Assembly: GCA_001464165.1 (NCBI GenBank)
Contig: LNEX01000307.1
Coordinates: forward strand, 1-20,810
Direction: 5' to 3'
DNA length: 20,810 nt
Origin: a bacterium Ga0077546
Lineage (GTDB): Bacteria > Cyanobacteriota > Vampirovibrionia > Obscuribacterales > Obscuribacteraceae
Under the pieces are notes generated by a model, which saw only the letters and a program-made list of their open reading frames with translations, was not told the origin of the DNA and ran no database searches. Position 1 is the first letter of the stretch; every line of letters starts with the position of its first letter. Below, in pieces: positions 7,816 to 15,410 of the stretch. The position numbers and the translations under genes were made by a program.

Positions 7816-9345
7816 ATGAATACGCAAATGAAACCAGTAACTAAGAAGGGTCGCAGGCTTGACCTGACCAGCCCAACCCGTTCCGAAATCGACATGACCG
7901 ACTTCCTCGGTCAGCGTCTGATCGGACAGAGCGACGCCATCTCGGCGGCCGTTCGCATCCGCTCGCGTGCTTTGAGCCCTCTTCGCGATGGCAACAAGTG
8001 TGCTGGCTTCTACTACTTCATCGGTGAACCCGGCGTCGGCAAGACCGAGCTGATGAAGCTTCTGGCGCTCTACGTTCACGGCAACCCCAACGCCTACGTC
8101 AAGCTCGACGGCGGCTCGCTGGCTGAGAAGCATCAGGCCGCTCGTCTGATTGGTGCTCCTACCGGCTACAAGGGCTATCAGGAACCGGAAGACCAGGAGA
8201 AGGACAAGGCCGCCTTCGACAAGAAGCTGGAAGAGCTTCAGAAGACCGACCCGGAGAAGGCCGCCAAGACTTTCCGCCGCGATCCTCGCAAGCTGCTTTC
8301 CCGGGTCAACCTGGAAGCCTCGCGTCGTGGTTCGAAGGTGCCGGTGATCTTCCTCTTCATCGACGAGGCCGACAAGCTGCATCAGTCTATCGATGACCTG
8401 CTGCTCAACGCCATCGAAGACGGCATCCTCAACCTGGCCGACAACGAAGAAGTGCAGTTCTCTGATGTCGTCATCGTCATGGCCGGCAACACTGGCTCTG
8501 CTGACGTGGTCGACCGCAAGGAAAAGATCGGCTTCGTTCGCGAGTCGGCGGTGCAGAAGCAGGATGCCTCGAAAGAGATCATTCTGTCGGCGATGAAGAG
8601 CCGTCACCGTCCGGAGTTCCTGGATCGTCTCGACGAGGTGATTTTCTTCCGCGCCCTGGGCAAGGAAGACCTTCGTTCGATCACGACTCTGCGCCTCAAC
8701 GAAGTGGTCAACCGCTTCTTGAGCGTGATGGAGCGCGGTAAGGCTTTCACCGTTGAGGTGGAAGATTCTGCTCGCGACTTCATTCTCGATGAGGCGATGA
8801 AGGGCACGGGCAACGCGCGTAAGATCAAGCGTACGGTGAAGAAGTACTTCACTGACTCGCTGGATCGTCTGTGCACCAAAATCGCCGAAGGCGAAGAAGG
8901 CTTCGAAGACGTTCGCGCCGGCGACTTGGTCAAGGTCACGCACTCTTCCGGCAACGTCCTCGACTTCGATGTCTTCGACGACGAGGGCGACCTTTCGGCC
9001 GCTGACTCGTTCACCACGCACAAGCCTGACTCCACGGTGGCACAGCGCCATCTGGGAGAAGTTCGCAAAATCGAAGCCGCTGCAAAGCGTGCCAAGGGTG
9101 CGAGCAAGAAGGTTTACTCTGTGACCGTCGCAGCTGATAACGCTGGACAGATGATCATCGAGCGTGATGATGCAGTTCGGGTGTTGACTCAGCATCTGGG
9201 CCTGGAGCTGGTGTTCGTGGGTGCTGCTATGAAGGCGCCTTGGATGATCACCGTTCACGTCGAAGCAACTGACGAACAGCTCGCCTTCATCAAGGATCGC
9301 TTCAGCACGAACGGCGTTGTTGCCCTCGTGTCTGACGGCGAGTAA
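7816..9345 (+). CDS. Single-module Clp/Hsp100-like AAA+ ATPase with a novel C-terminal domain
   Basis: A 509-residue AAA+ protein resembling the second ATPase module of ClpA/ClpB. Visible motifs: Walker A GEPGVGKT (70-77), a ClpB-like pore loop GAPTGYKGYQE (113-123), Walker B VIFLFIDEAD (177-186), sensor 1 around Asn225 (VMAGNTGS), the arginine-finger block SRHRPEFLDRLDEVIFF (262-278), and sensor 2 Arg335 (TGNARKIKR) in the small D2 domain. A charged insert of about 50 residues (124-172, rich in E/K/D) separates pore loop and Walker B. Residues about 375-509 follow the ATPase core and match no domain I know; they end with an alpha/beta-looking segment. There is no ClpN, D1 or middle domain and no ClpP-docking IGF/L loop evident, so it is more likely a remodeller than a protease partner. 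ATG 7816 has AAGGAG seven bases upstream; the frame is open further 5' but that part overlaps the leader hairpins and the previous terminator. Confidence 0.88.
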   Translation: MNTQMKPVTKKGRRLDLTSPTRSEIDMTDFLGQRLIGQSDAISAAVRIRSRALSPLRDGNKCAGFYYFIGEPGVGKTELMKLLALYVHGNPNAYVKLDGGSLAEKHQAARLIGAPTGYKGYQEPEDQEKDKAAFDKKLEELQKTDPEKAAKTFRRDPRKLLSRVNLEASRRGSKVPVIFLFIDEADKLHQSIDDLLLNAIEDGILNLADNEEVQFSDVVIVMAGNTGSADVVDRKEKIGFVRESAVQKQDASKEIILSAMKSRHRPEFLDRLDEVIFFRALGKEDLRSITTLRLNEVVNRFLSVMERGKAFTVEVEDSARDFILDEAMKGTGNARKIKRTVKKYFTDSLDRLCTKIAEGEEGFEDVRAGDLVKVTHSSGNVLDFDVFDDEGDLSAADSFTTHKPDSTVAQRHLGEVRKIEAAAKRAKGASKKVYSVTVAADNAGQMIIERDDAVRVLTQHLGLELVFVGAAMKAPWMITVHVEATDEQLAFIKDRFSTNGVVALVSDGE

Positions 9346-9380
9346 TTGCTTGGAGGCGTGCAGCTTGATTGAGCAACTAT

Positions 9381-9452
9381 GAATGAGCCATATGGTTGGT
9401 GGTGTAGACAGAGCAATCTGTTCTACACCACTGCCTGTGGCTCATTCTTTTT
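9381..9452 (+). terminator. Long rho-independent terminator after the AAA+ gene
   Basis: GAATGAGCCA (9381-9390) pairs with TGGCTCATTC (9438-9447), enclosing a second perfect stem GTGGTGTAGA / TCTACACCAC, and is followed by TTTTTC. Confidence 0.92.
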
Positions 9453-9856
9453 CGCTCGAATTACTGCAACCTATAGTATGATGGATTCAAAGCGCAAGCC
9501 TCGCGCGCTTGTGAGAACCTTGAACCTGCCATATTTAGCCCACTTGGCTTTGTTATAACAAAAAGTAATGAAGAACTGTTGCGTGTATGGGCCTGGATGG
9601 CTAGGTTCATTACCATCACCCCCAACTTGCAAAACAGATCCCCGCAACACCCCTACCCCTGCTGAAACGACATATCCAGATTTCTGCTCTACTGCTTTTG
9701 CGGTAGTTGGCAGACCGGAATGTTTTTCACTAGCACCAAGCGGTAAGCGAAGTTTTTGTTCTGGCAAGCGGTCTCAAGACCATGAATCCCCAGCTTTTAG
9801 TCTGGATTTCAGCTCAAAGGGTTTGAAGGAACCACTAAAAATTAAAGGACACCCTT
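9453..9856. other. Non-coding gap upstream of the 191-residue hypothetical
   Basis: About 400 bases. It contains a perfect 14-bp palindrome TTTGTTATAACAAA at 9549-9562, an operator candidate, and a small hairpin GGTCT-CA-AGACC near 9770-9782. A 140-codon frame at 9568-9990 runs through it but overlaps the better-supported gene at 9857 and is not accepted. The ribosome site AAAGGA lies at about 9844-9849. Confidence 0.35.
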
Positions 9857-10432
9857 ATGTTTGCCAGAGTAAAAATACTTGTCGGCGCATTGCGCAGCCG
9901 CCTTCTTCAGGCGCATGGCAGAACCACTGCTACTGCCCCATCTTCTTCAAATGCAGTTGGTCTCGACTTCCACCTCAACTCCAGCTCTAATGTCAGCACT
10001 GACTGTCATGTCGCTTTCACCAGTCTTTCTGTTCTGGACCAGCTGGCAGTTAAGAGCTATCTGGCTAGCGTTGCTGAACTACTCGGCCTGTTGAAGAGTA
10101 TTCAGTTGCGTGGCCGAGCAGTTGACCATGACTTGGTGCTGAGAAATTTCGCCAAGTATGAGGCTGACTATGTCAGCTCTGGTTTCATGCCTATCATCCC
10201 TGGTGCTCTGAAGGCCTCTGGACTGACTTCGCTTGAGCCTGAAGCAATTGACCGCAGCGGTTTGGTTCGTCGCAACGCTGGTGAAAACTATGCTTGTTTT
10301 GCTCAGGCAATGCGCCTGCAGGTCGCGAGATTGCTGCGCAGCGGCCAGGTGCTTCAACTCGATTCAAGCGTGGCTCAACAGCGTCTCAACGACTTGTGTG
10401 ATGCTGCTCGAAGCGAACAGTCTGACCGCTGA
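9857..10432 (+). CDS. Hypothetical protein, 191 residues, mostly helical
   Basis: I do not recognise this protein. It starts with a basic, amphipathic helix (MFARVKILVGALRSRLLQ), followed by a Ser/Thr/Ala-rich stretch to about residue 50, then a predominantly helical body (FTSLSVLDQLAVKSYLASVAELLGLLKSIQL and further). SSGFMPIIPGALKASGL at about 110 is the only Pro/Gly-rich turn. No membrane segment, Cys cluster or catalytic motif is seen. AAAGGA seven bases before the ATG supports this start. Composition matches the AAA+ gene upstream, with normal third-position GC preference, so it looks like a real expressed gene. It is separated from the AAA+ gene by a terminator and 400 bases, and is followed by tandem and inverted repeats. 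Confidence 0.7.
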   Translation: MFARVKILVGALRSRLLQAHGRTTATAPSSSNAVGLDFHLNSSSNVSTDCHVAFTSLSVLDQLAVKSYLASVAELLGLLKSIQLRGRAVDHDLVLRNFAKYEADYVSSGFMPIIPGALKASGLTSLEPEAIDRSGLVRRNAGENYACFAQAMRLQVARLLRSGQVLQLDSSVAQQRLNDLCDAARSEQSDR

Positions 10433-10435
10433 ATT

Positions 10436-10473
10436 GGGCAAGTAATCGGGGCAAGTAATCGGGGCAAGTAAGG
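10436..10473. repeat. Three tandem 13-bp repeats after the stop codon
   Basis: The unit caagtaatcgggg is repeated with period 13 (unit starts at 10439, 10452 and 10465; the third copy diverges after caagtaa). The last copy forms one arm of a hairpin with 10498-10506. Confidence 0.8.
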
Positions 10474-10506
10474 TAGTGGTTTATAGCCGCTTTCTTGCTT
10501 GCCCCG
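10460..10506 (+). terminator. Hairpin downstream of the 191-residue hypothetical, weak terminator candidate
   Basis: CGGGGCAAG (10460-10468) pairs perfectly with CTTGCCCCG (10498-10506) around a 29-base loop. No T-tract follows, so intrinsic termination is doubtful; it could stabilise the 3' end of the message. Confidence 0.4.
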
Positions 10507-11184
10507 GTCTACCAGTGAAAAAAATGAAATTGTTATACTACAGCGCGTCGTATCTATGCTTTTTCGCCTCTTTGCGGTTCATGGCTTCGATCGACAGTAG
10601 TTATCACCTGTCGTAAACGCTCATTAACATTGATTCTTAGGTTACAGAACATTGCCAAATGTATGTAAATATCACTTCAAGAAGGGCCTGGTTAGCGCCG
10701 CTTTCTAATTATTTTGTTGAGATCTTTCGTAGTGTTAACTGAAATGACCCACCAGGTTTGCTTTTGCGCCCTTCGATATTGAAGGGTAATGGTGCAATTC
10801 AATTATTCCTCCTCAGGCATCCATACCTTTACCAAGCCAAATCCAGACAGTCTTATTACTATCAGCCCCGACATGCAGTACACCAGTGCCGTAGTTGGTC
10901 GCCAGTTCTGCCAAAAGCTGACACTGTGACTCTTTGCCAAAAGCATTGAGGCTGATTTGATGAGATTAGGCCAGGTTAAGGGCTGTCAAAAGCAGCATTT
11001 GAGGTTATCGGAAGCGTGCTGTCACGAGCATTATCGCTTTCAGATTGCGCCTGCACTTGGGCGTTCGGAAGGGTTGAATTGCACCAACTAAACAACTAAC
11101 TATCTCGCAGCTATAGCAGCGCACCAGAGCCAGTGTATTGACCACGGCCCTGTAAGCACTGCAGTTACACACAAAAGAGGAAAT
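10507..11184. other. Non-coding gap, 680 bases
   Basis: No convincing gene, RNA or strong hairpin is seen on either strand; short frames here have no ribosome site or domain. GAGGAAAT at about 11175-11182 is the ribosome site of the gene at 11185. The gap is unusually long for this strand and could hide an unrecognised small RNA. Confidence 0.35.
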
Positions 11185-11952
11185 ATGCACAGCGCCAACA
11201 CTTTGACTCTCGTTCTCTCCAGCTATGCCGCAGCATGCCAGAGGGCTGACGCCAGCATGACGGCCACCCGCGAGCGTCTTGAAGCACCTCTGATCGCCGC
11301 CCGTGAAGCTCTGAGACACGCCAAAGCGACCACACTACAAGAACTCGGGATCGTCTTCGAGCGAGCCTATTTGGCCGCTCACCAGACTTATGAGAAAGAG
11401 TATCGCCAGGCTGGCACCAATCATGGCCTTGCCATTACCCGAGCCCTTGCTGGCCTTGACCAGCGCAAGCTCACTATTGAAGCCGAACGCCTTATCAGGA
11501 TTTCTCAAGCACAAGCTTGTTACCAGCAGGCTTGCGCTGAAGCCGGTTCGCCCGATCACATTTCGTGCCTGCCGGCCTTCGATGCCCTCAAGCTGGCGGA
11601 GGTGGAAGCCGACGAGATTAGCGCCGAGCAGTTGCGTGCTAGTAATGAAATCTATCAGGCCGAAAAGTGCGAGCAAGACATCATCTATGCCGATCGTCTG
11701 GTTGAAATCGAGCGCCAAAAGCGCGAGAGTCTCGACCAGAGCAAGCAAGTTTACGACCTTGCCGTAAGTCAGTTGATTCCCCCTCTTGAGGCCGCTTTTG
11801 GCACTGCCCAGTCCATTTTTGACGATGGGCTTCGCGCTCTCGCTGCTCGCTATAACCAGGTCAGGCAGCAGCGTCTCTCTATCTATGATGGCTTCGTCAA
11901 TGGCAACAGCACTCCGTCTCAAGCTATTCGGTGGCTTGATCAGATAGACTGA
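11185..11952 (+). CDS. Hypothetical helical/coiled-coil protein, 255 residues
   Basis: The protein is almost entirely helix-forming, rich in Ala, Gln, Glu, Arg and Leu with heptad-like spacing, from about residue 15 to 235 (for example ADRLVEIERQKRESLDQSKQVYDLAV and LRALAARYNQVRQQRLSIYDGF). Four or five Cys are scattered (residues about 18, 112, 117, 128) without a CxxC pair. There is no signal peptide or membrane segment. GAGG lies a few bases before ATG 11185, and a strong terminator follows. The long coiled coil suggests a structural or filament-forming role, but that is inference; no family is recognised. Confidence 0.7.
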   Translation: MHSANTLTLVLSSYAAACQRADASMTATRERLEAPLIAAREALRHAKATTLQELGIVFERAYLAAHQTYEKEYRQAGTNHGLAITRALAGLDQRKLTIEAERLIRISQAQACYQQACAEAGSPDHISCLPAFDALKLAEVEADEISAEQLRASNEIYQAEKCEQDIIYADRLVEIERQKRESLDQSKQVYDLAVSQLIPPLEAAFGTAQSIFDDGLRALAARYNQVRQQRLSIYDGFVNGNSTPSQAIRWLDQID

Positions 11953-12036
11953 CTCTGATCTAGTTTTGAGTTCGAGCTAGTGCATGTTCGTGGCTCACTG
12001 ATGTGAGTTATGATCTAGTCAAATGAACTTTTTTTG

Positions 12037-12075
12037 CGGCGACATACTCACGATCGAGTGTGTCGCCGTTTTTTT
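12037..12075 (+). terminator. Rho-independent terminator after the coiled-coil gene
   Basis: CGGCGACATACTC (12037-12049) pairs with GAGTGTGTCGCCG (12056-12068) with one G-T pair and a six-base loop, followed by a run of seven T. Confidence 0.93.
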
Positions 12076-12318
12076 CTTCAAACCACCCCAAAAAAAACTT
12101 TTCTTTTTTTCTACTACATTCTATAATATGTAGAAAAGTAGTATAAAATTGGCGCCGAAAATTTAGTATGGCCTGATTTCATTTTTGGTAATTTGCTCCA
12201 GTTTTAAGCCGTACGGGTTACTAAGTCTTCTTGCTGAGTCTAGTGGTTGGCCAAAGAACTTGGATGCCATTAAAGCCAAGTTTCTCCAAGAGCTCACCAG
12301 TCACGCTTGTAAGCTAAT
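12076..12318. other. AT-rich gap before the DUF4143 ATPase
   Basis: Poly-A/T runs at 12090-12111 and nested inverted repeats around 12111-12146 (CTACAT-N8-ATGTAG, and TACTAC ... GTAGTA). A 57-codon start-less open stretch at 12167-12340 could be a gene remnant but is not recognised. GC drops here compared with the upstream genes, marking the left edge of the decaying block. Confidence 0.35.
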
Positions 12319-12347
12319 TTGCAAAGTTACCAAGCGATAGATATAAT
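12319..12347 (+). promoter_or_regulatory. Sigma-70-type promoter of the DUF4143 ATPase gene
   Basis: TTGCAA (12319-12324), 17-base spacer, TATAAT (12342-12347, perfect -10). The predicted transcription start, about 12354, falls inside the inverted repeat that follows and leaves a leader of about 20 bases. Confidence 0.7.
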
Positions 12348-12350
12348 ATG

Positions 12351-12365
12351 TACCACCATGTGGTA
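12351..12365. promoter_or_regulatory. Inverted repeat at the predicted transcription start, operator candidate
   Basis: TACCAC and GTGGTA flank CAT exactly. It begins four bases after the -10 box and ends eight bases before ATG 12373, a position where a bound repressor would block transcription, or an RNA hairpin would cover the translation start. Confidence 0.5.
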
Positions 12366-12372
12366 AATTTGC

Positions 12373-13630
12373 ATGCTCTATCCTCGAAATACCAAATCTG
12401 AACTCCTTGAGTCTATTCAGCACAGTCCCGTTGTGCTTATCGCTGGCGCGCGCCAGGTAGGAAAGAGTACTTTGGCCAAAGGTCTCTTTCCCGAAACTGA
12501 GCGTCCCTTGTACGTTACGCTTGATGACATCTCAGCCCTAAGTTTGGCGAGAAGTTCTGCCAAAACTTTCCTGCAAGGCCTTGATGACCGTGTCATTCTT
12601 GATGAAGTGCAGCGTGCTCCAGAATTGTTCCTGGCAATAAAAGAATCAGTAGACGCCAGTCGCAAAGCTGGCCGATTCATTTTGACTGGATCGGCTAATG
12701 TACTTACTTCGCCAAAGATTAGTGAATCACTAGCAGGACGAATGGAAATACATACTCTCTGGCCTTTGTCTCGTGGTGAGTTTTTGGGGCAGCGAGAGGG
12801 TTTTATTGATTTTGCATTTGCTGTAGATAAAGTACCAAAGTTAACTCCGCCGCAGCTGCCCCAGCTTATCGAAATTCTTGTTGCCGGGGGCTATCCACCG
12901 GCATTGGCGCGGCCTTCTCAGAAGCTTAGAGACAATTGGTTTCGCGGTTATCTAAGTTCTATCGTTGAGCGAGACATCCGAGACTTGAGTCATGTCGAGC
13001 GGTGGCATACTCAATCTAGCCGATTTGTCGCGCTCGCTCTCTATGCCTTATATGACACTGAAGCGCTATTTAGCTTTGTTTGAGGCTATCTTTTTAGTTG
13101 TTCCTCTCAATGCTTGGTCCAGCAATATTGGTAAGCGCTTGGTTAAAGCTCCTAAGCTTTATCTCAATGATACTGGCTTGCTTTGCCACATGCTTAGGCG
13201 AGATAGCGCAGCTCTTGAAGCAGATCGTACTCTTCTAGGAATGGTATTTGAAAACTTTGTGCTAATGGAACTTGTAAAACAGATTTCATGGAGTGAGACT
13301 AGGCCTCAAATTTATCATTTTCGCACTGCTGATACAAAGCATGAAGTAGATTTTGTGCTTGAGTCAGGTGATGGTCGCGTTGTTGGAATTGAATGCAAAT
13401 CCTCATCTACTATTGATCAGAGCTCTTTCAATGGCTTACGCGCGCTGGCTAACCAAGCTGGCAAAAAATTCCATAAAGGCATTGTTTTATACACCGGCAC
13501 GAATGTCCTGATGTTTGATGAAAATTTGCTGGCTCTTCCTATCTCTGCCTTGTGGGAGATCAAATCTGGTAACTCGCCTGAATCAGAATTGTTTGTGAGC
13601 GAGGAAGAAGGCAATTATTTCCCCTATTAG
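12373..13630 (+). pseudogene. DUF4143-family P-loop ATPase, frameshifted by an internal deletion
   Basis: Members combine an AAA+-type ATPase with a C-terminal DUF4143 nuclease-like domain; their role is unclear, often discussed near toxin-antitoxin loci. The first frame (12373-13083) has Walker A GARQVGKST, Walker B VILDEVQR, sensor FILTGSAN and then GYPPAL, ending its homology at ERDIRDLSHVE. The homology resumes in another frame (12992-13630) at GGILNLADLSRSLSMPYMTLKRYLALFEAIFLV and ends with HEVDFVLE ... GIECKSSS, a PD-(D/E)xK-like triad. Relatives have about 16 residues of the LPRLLALLAAR type between these blocks; they are missing and the frame changes near 12992-13000. A short repeat (AGCGG-like) at the junction fits a slippage deletion. 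Upstream of the break the protein could still fold as an ATPase domain; the C-terminal part would need internal initiation. A strong promoter is intact, so decay would be recent, or this is a sequence error. Confidence 0.8.
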
Positions 13631-13862
13631 GTTTCACTAGAAGTTCTTCTAAGGCTTCATTAGTTAGTCCAGGAGCTCTAACGGCACTGAGCTATCCTAA
13701 AATCACTGATGCAAAATCTGCGTCAACGCAATAGCTTAGTCAATTTTTTCTTTAAATCTACCCCTGATAAGATAGGGCACTAGAAAATTGCTCTTAAAAA
13801 CATTCGAAATTGTCTTTCACAGATGGTCTGGCGATAACTCTAATCTTCGTCCTCTTCGCCAT

Positions 13863-14164
13863 TTAATTAGAAGTCGGTCTGGGCTTGTCTTCAAATTGAT
13901 TCATGCGATCTTCTAACCTTACGATGCGTTTTTCGAGACGGCTAACATTGCTTTCAGAAGACAGCATCAATGAAGAGATGCCGCTCAGCTTGGTATTTAC
14001 ATCAGAGCGGAACTCGTGCAATTCTTCGATTGTCTGGTCTGGTCTAGTTTTGCGTTTGTCTGGTCAAGCTTGGCATTGGTTTGGCCAATACCATTTGCAA
14101 GCAAGGCAAATCCAGCCCGCATTTCTAGCTGCAAAATTTCAATTAATTGCTTGTCCTGGCTCAT
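13863..14164 (-). pseudogene. Small coiled-coil protein gene, copy A, frameshifted
   Basis: Second copy of the gene at 17901-18197. From ATG 14164 it reads MSQDKQLIEILQLEMRAGF and then two exact heptads (TNAKLDQ twice), before a 5-bp tandem duplication (CAGAC twice, near 14033-14045) shifts the frame and gives a stop after about 57 residues. Removing one copy of the 5-mer restores the full reading frame, which ends at 13863 with LEDRMNQFEDKPRP, nearly identical to copy B. The promoter has also decayed: the position equivalent to the TTGACA of copy B (here 14210-14215) reads TTAATA, while the -10 TATTGT (14186-14191) and the GAGGTGA ribosome site are kept. So both coding and control regions are damaged. 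Confidence 0.85.
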
Positions 14165-14289
14165 CTCATTCACCTCGTTAGTCCCACAATAGAGATAACG
14201 CTTAGCGCCTATTAATTGTTCAATAGCGACAAGGGGTTTTTGCCTTTAGTTGATTTAGGTAGATTAGTTCGTTTTTCCTTAACAATCTC

Positions 14290-14317
14290 TTGAACTATTT
14301 TTTCGTTCTAGCATAAT
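14290..14317 (+). promoter_or_regulatory. Promoter of the ABC exporter operon leader
   Basis: TTGAAC (14290-14295), 16-base spacer, CATAAT (14312-14317). The predicted transcription start is near 14324, about 240 bases before the ATPase start and 150 bases before a strong terminator. Confidence 0.55.
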
Positions 14318-14323
14318 GAATTG

Positions 14324-14410
14324 ATGAACAGAAATTGCTACATGCTCCCCACCCAACAAATTGTCGCCGAAGGCGCCAAGCATAGGAGCACGTCGCAAAG
14401 TATGTACTGA
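14324..14410 (+). other. Leader region with a possible 28-codon leader peptide
   Basis: An open frame from ATG 14324 to TGA 14410 lies wholly within the leader, between the promoter and the terminator at 14450. It has no ribosome site and would have to be leaderless; an internal ATG at 14342 is an alternative. A hairpin GTCGCC-GAA-GGCGCC lies inside it. It might be a translation-sensing leader for the exporter, or chance. Confidence 0.2.
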
Positions 14411-14449
14411 CACAAGCAGCAAACAGCATTCAGTTCAGCTTAGTCGACG

Positions 14450-14477
14450 GCTCCCACTTAAAAGGGAGCTTTTTTTT
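14450..14477 (+). terminator. Rho-independent terminator inside the exporter leader (attenuator candidate)
   Basis: GCTCCC (14450-14455) pairs with GGGAGC (14464-14469), followed by eight T. TTCAGC at about 14434 can also pair with GCTGAA just past the T-run, offering an alternative larger structure. It lies between the only good promoter and the first exporter gene, so readthrough would be required for expression; otherwise it ends a separate small RNA of about 150 bases. Confidence 0.8.
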
Positions 14478-14562
14478 GCTGAATTTTTTGTTGAAGCATT
14501 GTTTGTTCTAGCCCGAAAATTGACCCGTATATTTCACCCTTATGGAGATAGAGAGTGCACTA

Positions 14563-15387
14563 ATGAAGCCTTTGAAGAACGCAGTAGAAACCGAAAATTT
14601 GAGAAAAGTATTTGAAATTAAACAGGGCCTCTTGCGCCGAAATGCTAAGAGCGTTGTGGCTGTTGAAGGAATTTCGCTTACTGTTCCCGCTGGTCAGTCG
14701 GTGGCGTTCATCGGTCCGAATGGTGCTGGTAAATCGACCACAATTAAGATGCTCACTGGCATTCTTAAACCTAGTTCTGGCACTGCGTCGGTGCTGGGTT
14801 TAGATCCCTGGAAACAGCGCTCTAAACTAGTGAGACAGATAGGCGCGGTGTTTGGTCAGCGCTCACAGCTATGGCTACACTTGCCGCCATCAGACAGCTT
14901 TGACTTGCTGGCTGAGATCTATGGCATTGACAAAAATGACTATAGAAAGAGAAAAGCGCTACTGGTAGAACGCTTTGATCTTGGTCGCTTCCTCTCTACT
15001 CCTGTGCGTAAACTCTCTCTGGGTGAGCGTATGCGAGCAGAGATAGCTGCCAGTTTGTTGCACCGGCCGCAGTTGCTTTTGCTTGATGAGCCAACCATTG
15101 GTGTTGATGTTATCGCTCGGCAAAACTTGCGCGATCTCGTCTGTGAGTGGAATAGAGAAGAAGGAGTAACTGTCTTCCTCACTAGCCACGACACCGGTGA
15201 TATCGAATCAGTTGCCGATCGAGTTATTGTCATCAACCATGGTCGAGTGGTTCTAGACGACTCTCTATCTAGTGTTAGCGAGAATACCTTGATTGAAGGA
15301 AAGTCAGCTGGGCTGGAAGAAATAATCGCTCACTTGTTCAATAGTGCAGCTGGTTTGCCCATGCAAAACTGCATTTCGCCAAGTTAG
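14563..15387 (+). CDS. ABC exporter ATP-binding protein (ABC-2 type), C-terminal domain shortened
   Basis: Nucleotide-binding subunit of an ABC-2-type exporter; it powers the two permeases encoded next. From ATG 14563 (274 residues): Walker A GPNGAGKST at about 51-59, Q-loop VFGQRSQLW at about 94-102, signature LSLGERMRAEIA (a variant of LSGGQ), Walker B LLLLDEPTIGVD, and H-loop LTSHD. The hydrolysis residues are intact. Relatives of this branch (the DrrA-like ATPases with two ABC-2 permeases) have about 320-330 residues, with a ligand-sensing or dimerising tail after GRVVxDGSL; here GRVVLDDSL jumps almost directly to LEEIIAHLFN, the normal last helix, so roughly 50-60 residues are missing in frame. 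GAGAG seven bases before ATG 14563 is the better start than ATG 14542, which has no ribosome site. A 23-base gap separates it from the first permease. Confidence 0.9.
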   Translation: MKPLKNAVETENLRKVFEIKQGLLRRNAKSVVAVEGISLTVPAGQSVAFIGPNGAGKSTTIKMLTGILKPSSGTASVLGLDPWKQRSKLVRQIGAVFGQRSQLWLHLPPSDSFDLLAEIYGIDKNDYRKRKALLVERFDLGRFLSTPVRKLSLGERMRAEIAASLLHRPQLLLLDEPTIGVDVIARQNLRDLVCEWNREEGVTVFLTSHDTGDIESVADRVIVINHGRVVLDDSLSSVSENTLIEGKSAGLEEIIAHLFNSAAGLPMQNCISPS

Positions 15388-15410
15388 CCTTAAAAGTAGG
15401 AAATTGCATA

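Noticed and set aside
7789..9258. Long minus-strand open frame of 489 codons
   Set aside because: It is antisense to the well-supported AAA+ gene, rich in His/Val/Glu as expected from reading GC-biased codons backwards, and has no recognisable domain.
9568..9990. Plus-strand frame of 140 codons rich in Cys and Pro
   Set aside because: It overlaps the gene starting at 9857, has no ribosome site and looks like non-coding composition.
12167..12340. Start-less open stretch of 57 codons ending at 12340
   Set aside because: No start codon with a ribosome site, no recognised family, and its 3' end overlaps a strong promoter; it may be a gene remnant but cannot be supported.
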